From NCBI GenBank assembly GCA_027315455.1, contig DAHUXZ010000015.1, forward strand, positions 1 through 51,369: a DNA stretch of 51,369 bases, written 5' to 3'. The notes beneath the pieces were generated by a model. It had not been told where the DNA came from. It did not search any database and worked only from the letters and a program-made list of their open reading frames with translations. Origin of the DNA: Thermoplasmata archaeon (GTDB lineage: Archaea; Thermoplasmatota; Thermoplasmata; Lutacidiplasmatales; UBA184). A program made the translations under genes and the position numbers. Positions 49,686 through 51,369 of the stretch are shown in pieces; position 1 is the stretch's first letter, and each line of letters starts with the position of its first letter.

Positions 49686-50498
49686 GTGGACGAGGAGAAG
49701 CGCCCCCGCCCGAACTCGCCGCCGTACCTCTCCCACGCCGTCGCCGGGGCGCTGCGCGAGACCACCGAGCGCCAGCTCCTGGAGAAGGTCAAGGAAGGAC
49801 CGCTCCCGCGGCACCTCGCGATCATCATGGACGGGAACCGGCGCTTTGCCGCCGACCACGGCCTCCTCATCGAGGTCGGCCACGTCCGCGGCAAGGACAA
49901 GCTCGAGGAGCTCCTCAACTGGTGCCTCGAGGTCGGGATCCGCATCCTGACGGTCTACGGACTCTCGACGGAGAACTTCCGGCGCTCCTCGAACGAGCTC
50001 GACGCGCTGATGGAGCTGTTCGCGCGGAGCTTCCGGGAGGTCGCCGACGACCCCCGGGTGCACCGCCACCACATCCGGGTCCGCGCGATCGGCCATATCG
50101 GTCTTCTGCCGAAGGCGGTCCAGGAGGCGATCGCCTTCGCGGAACAGGCGACCGCCGCGTACTCCGACTACACCTACAACGTCGCGATCGCCTACGGGGG
50201 CCGGGAGGAGATCGTCGACGCCATCCGGGAGATCGCCGGCGAGGTCGCGGCCGGCCGCCTGCGTCCCGAGGAGATCGACTCGGCGATGGTCTCCTCGCAC
50301 CTCTACACCGCGGACCTCCCCGACCCGGACCTCGTCTTCCGGACGAGCGGGGAGGAACGGATCTCGAACTTCCTCCTCTGGCAGAGCGCGTACTCGGAGC
50401 TCTACTTCTCCGACGTGATGTGGCCGGGGCTCTCCAAGGTCGACTTCCTCAAGGCGATCCGGGCCTTCCAGAACCGGCAGCGGCGCTACGGCACCTGA
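49686..50498 (+). CDS. uppS: cis-Prenyltransferase (undecaprenyl/polyprenyl diphosphate synthase)
   Basis: 270 residues from a GTG. Conserved regions are HLAIIMDGNRRFA with the catalytic Asp49, the TVYGLSTENFRRSS region, NVAIAYGGREEIVDAI, and the C-terminal PDLVFRTSGEERISNFLLWQSAYSELYF that binds the diphosphate. It builds the long-chain polyprenyl (dolichol-type) carrier used for protein glycosylation. The nearby GT4 genes fit such a pathway. The N-terminal ~40 residues before the core are longer than in bacterial UppS and match archaeal enzymes. Confidence 0.95.
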   Translation: MDEEKRPRPNSPPYLSHAVAGALRETTERQLLEKVKEGPLPRHLAIIMDGNRRFAADHGLLIEVGHVRGKDKLEELLNWCLEVGIRILTVYGLSTENFRRSSNELDALMELFARSFREVADDPRVHRHHIRVRAIGHIGLLPKAVQEAIAFAEQATAAYSDYTYNVAIAYGGREEIVDAIREIAGEVAAGRLRPEEIDSAMVSSHLYTADLPDPDLVFRTSGEERISNFLLWQSAYSELYFSDVMWPGLSKVDFLKAIRAFQNRQRRYGT

Positions 50499-50785
50499 CC
50501 CGACCGGGGCCTCGACCCGAAGGGACGCCAGCGACCGTCCGTCGAAGGTCGAGGCCACGGCGGAACCCCTTCCTCTCGACCTCCATCGCCGAGACGGTCC
50601 CCGAGCGGTTCCCCGCGATCGGCCCGAGGCCGCCCACCTGGGGCGAGCCCCCCGTCCCCCGCCCCGCCCGGTCCGTGGCCGCTCCCCCCTCCGGGTCGCT
50701 ACCGGCCGGCGGGCGGCCCGACCCGCAGGTCGAGGGGGGACGGAGCTCCCGCGTCCGGGGGTCATCGCTCGCCCACGCAGAGGCC

Positions 50786-51001
50786 ATGGCGGGAGGTCCC
50801 GGCTACGTCGATGGCTGCAAGTCCGAGGGAATCTCCGGCTCATCTGGCGGCACCGTCGCTCGCGTCCTTGACAAGATCGCCGTCGGAACAATTCCAGCGA
50901 AGAATTGGATTCGGGCGCGCGGCCAGCGCCTACTCGAACAGGCTTCTGAACTCCTCGCCCTCCGAGGGCTTTCCATCGGGCATCGGATAAGCCCCCCTTA
51001 A
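50786..51001 (+). CDS. Small hypothetical protein, 71 residues
   Basis: A short frame from an ATG at 50786 with a plausible protein character in its second half (VARVLDKIAVGTIPAKNWI, then RLLEQASELLALRGLSIG). It could be an amphipathic helical protein or the remnant of a larger one. No family is recognised. Codon usage is slightly less GC-biased than in neighbouring genes, and it lies just ahead of the IS4-type transposase. The 287 bp between uppS and this frame hold nothing recognisable. Confidence 0.3.
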   Translation: MAGGPGYVDGCKSEGISGSSGGTVARVLDKIAVGTIPAKNWIRARGQRLLEQASELLALRGLSIGHRISPP

Positions 51002-51065
51002 CCCCCACCCTTCCCCTATAGTCCCCTTCCCAGGAGTGATGCGCATGGAGACTGTCGTGTTTATG

Positions 51066-51081
51066 GACGTCCCACGACGTC
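51066..51081 (+). other. GACGTC-CCAC-GACGTC hairpin before the IS4-type transposase
   Basis: Two GACGTC copies separated by 4 nt can form a 6-bp stem just upstream of the ATG at 51088. It may affect transposase translation, or be chance, since GACGTC is itself palindromic. Confidence 0.35.
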
Positions 51082-51087
51082 TCCGGG

Positions 51088-51369
51088 ATGGCAGGCTCTC
51101 CCCCTCGAGCCCGAAAGCGCCGACGTCTCCCCGAGATCCCGGGTCCCCTCCTCCCGACTCTCGGGCTTCCCAACTGGACCCGACTCGCTCCCACCGACAT
51201 CCCCGAGATCCTCGCCCGGATGTTCCCTCCCGAGACGCTCCGTCGTCTCGCCGAGGAGAGCGGGATCGTCGAGCGCGACCGCAAGGTCGATCCCGTGGCG
51301 CTCTTCTGGGTCCTCACTCTCGGCTTCGGGGTCGGACTCCAGCACGAGCTCGAGCAGCTCCGACGCGCC
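51088..51369 (+). CDS. IS4-type transposase, N-terminal part (cut by window edge)
   Basis: 94 codons are visible and the frame is open at the window end. After a basic start (MAGSPPRARKRRRLPE), the sequence IPEILARMFPPETLRRLAEE, then SGIVERDRKVDPVALFWVLTLGFG, then LQHELEQLRRA matches the N-terminal helical region of IS4-family transposases. The DDE core would lie beyond the window. The upstream terminal repeat has not been located; the preceding 90 bp are a candidate. It is a second insertion sequence, unrelated to the IS481-type element at the other end of the window. Confidence 0.7.
   Translation, partial: MAGSPPRARKRRRLPEIPGPLLPTLGLPNWTRLAPTDIPEILARMFPPETLRRLAEESGIVERDRKVDPVALFWVLTLGFGVGLQHELEQLRRA

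Noticed and set aside
1-51369. CRISPR array, rRNA operon or replication origin
   Set aside because: No regularly spaced repeats, rRNA sequence, Cdc6/Orc1 gene or origin-type repeat cluster was seen.

Overview
The window is a high-GC archaeal chromosome segment. Archaeal signatures are a TFB-type general transcription factor, aIF5B, a NOG1-type GTPase, a Y-family Dpo4 polymerase ending in a PCNA-binding peptide, a split glycine dehydrogenase (gcvPA/gcvPB), KaiC-like ATPases, a beta-CASP nuclease, an archaeal cis-prenyltransferase, and TATA boxes centred about 26-30 nt upstream of start codons (leaderless genes). Gene content and promoter style suggest a GC-rich member of Thermoplasmatota; this placement is inference. 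Start codons are often GTG, and coding is dense on both strands.

Layout. 1-3.4 kb: a low-GC secreted protein resembling glutamic (eqolisin) peptidases, an intact IS481-type insertion sequence with 28-bp inverted ends, and a bacterio-opsin-activator-type (HTH_10) regulator next to it. 3.6-5.7 kb: a cassette common in soil bacteria (DHFR/RibD-like reductase, divergent ArsR regulator, AHSA1/SRPBCC protein, VOC protein). 5.7-6.6 kb: a gene-free stretch. 6.7-14.4 kb: a zinc-ribbon membrane protein, a radical SAM enzyme, a PadR-regulated ABC exporter, an ArsR-like regulator, a Cys-cluster protein, a histone-deacetylase-fold enzyme and a small winged-helix protein. 14.4-25.4 kb: information processing (TFB, aIF5B, Dpo4, TruD), a TauE/DUF1634 pair and a KaiC-like ATPase pair. 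25.5-28.1 kb: a decayed kelch/Ig-like surface-protein gene carrying an inserted low-GC PNPOx-fold gene. 28.1-40 kb: methyltransferase, MFS transporter, HExxH protease, S58 peptidase, HTH-CBS regulator, a second radical SAM protein, an IMPase-NAD kinase-JAMM operon, beta-CASP nuclease, Rieske ferredoxin and NOG1. 40-46.1 kb: a tightly packed metabolic operon (gcvPA-gcvPB, M24 aminopeptidase, PPi-type phosphofructokinase, MtnA). 46.1-51.4 kb: a second zinc-ribbon membrane protein, two GT4 glycosyltransferases flanking an intron-containing tRNA-Asp, a cis-prenyltransferase, and the start of an IS4-type transposase cut by the window edge.

The most notable observation is the tRNA-Asp(GTC) gene. 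Its T-loop is interrupted by a 32-nt intron between positions 59 and 60, and the junction folds into a correct bulge-helix-bulge splice motif. No CRISPR array, rRNA or second tRNA was seen.
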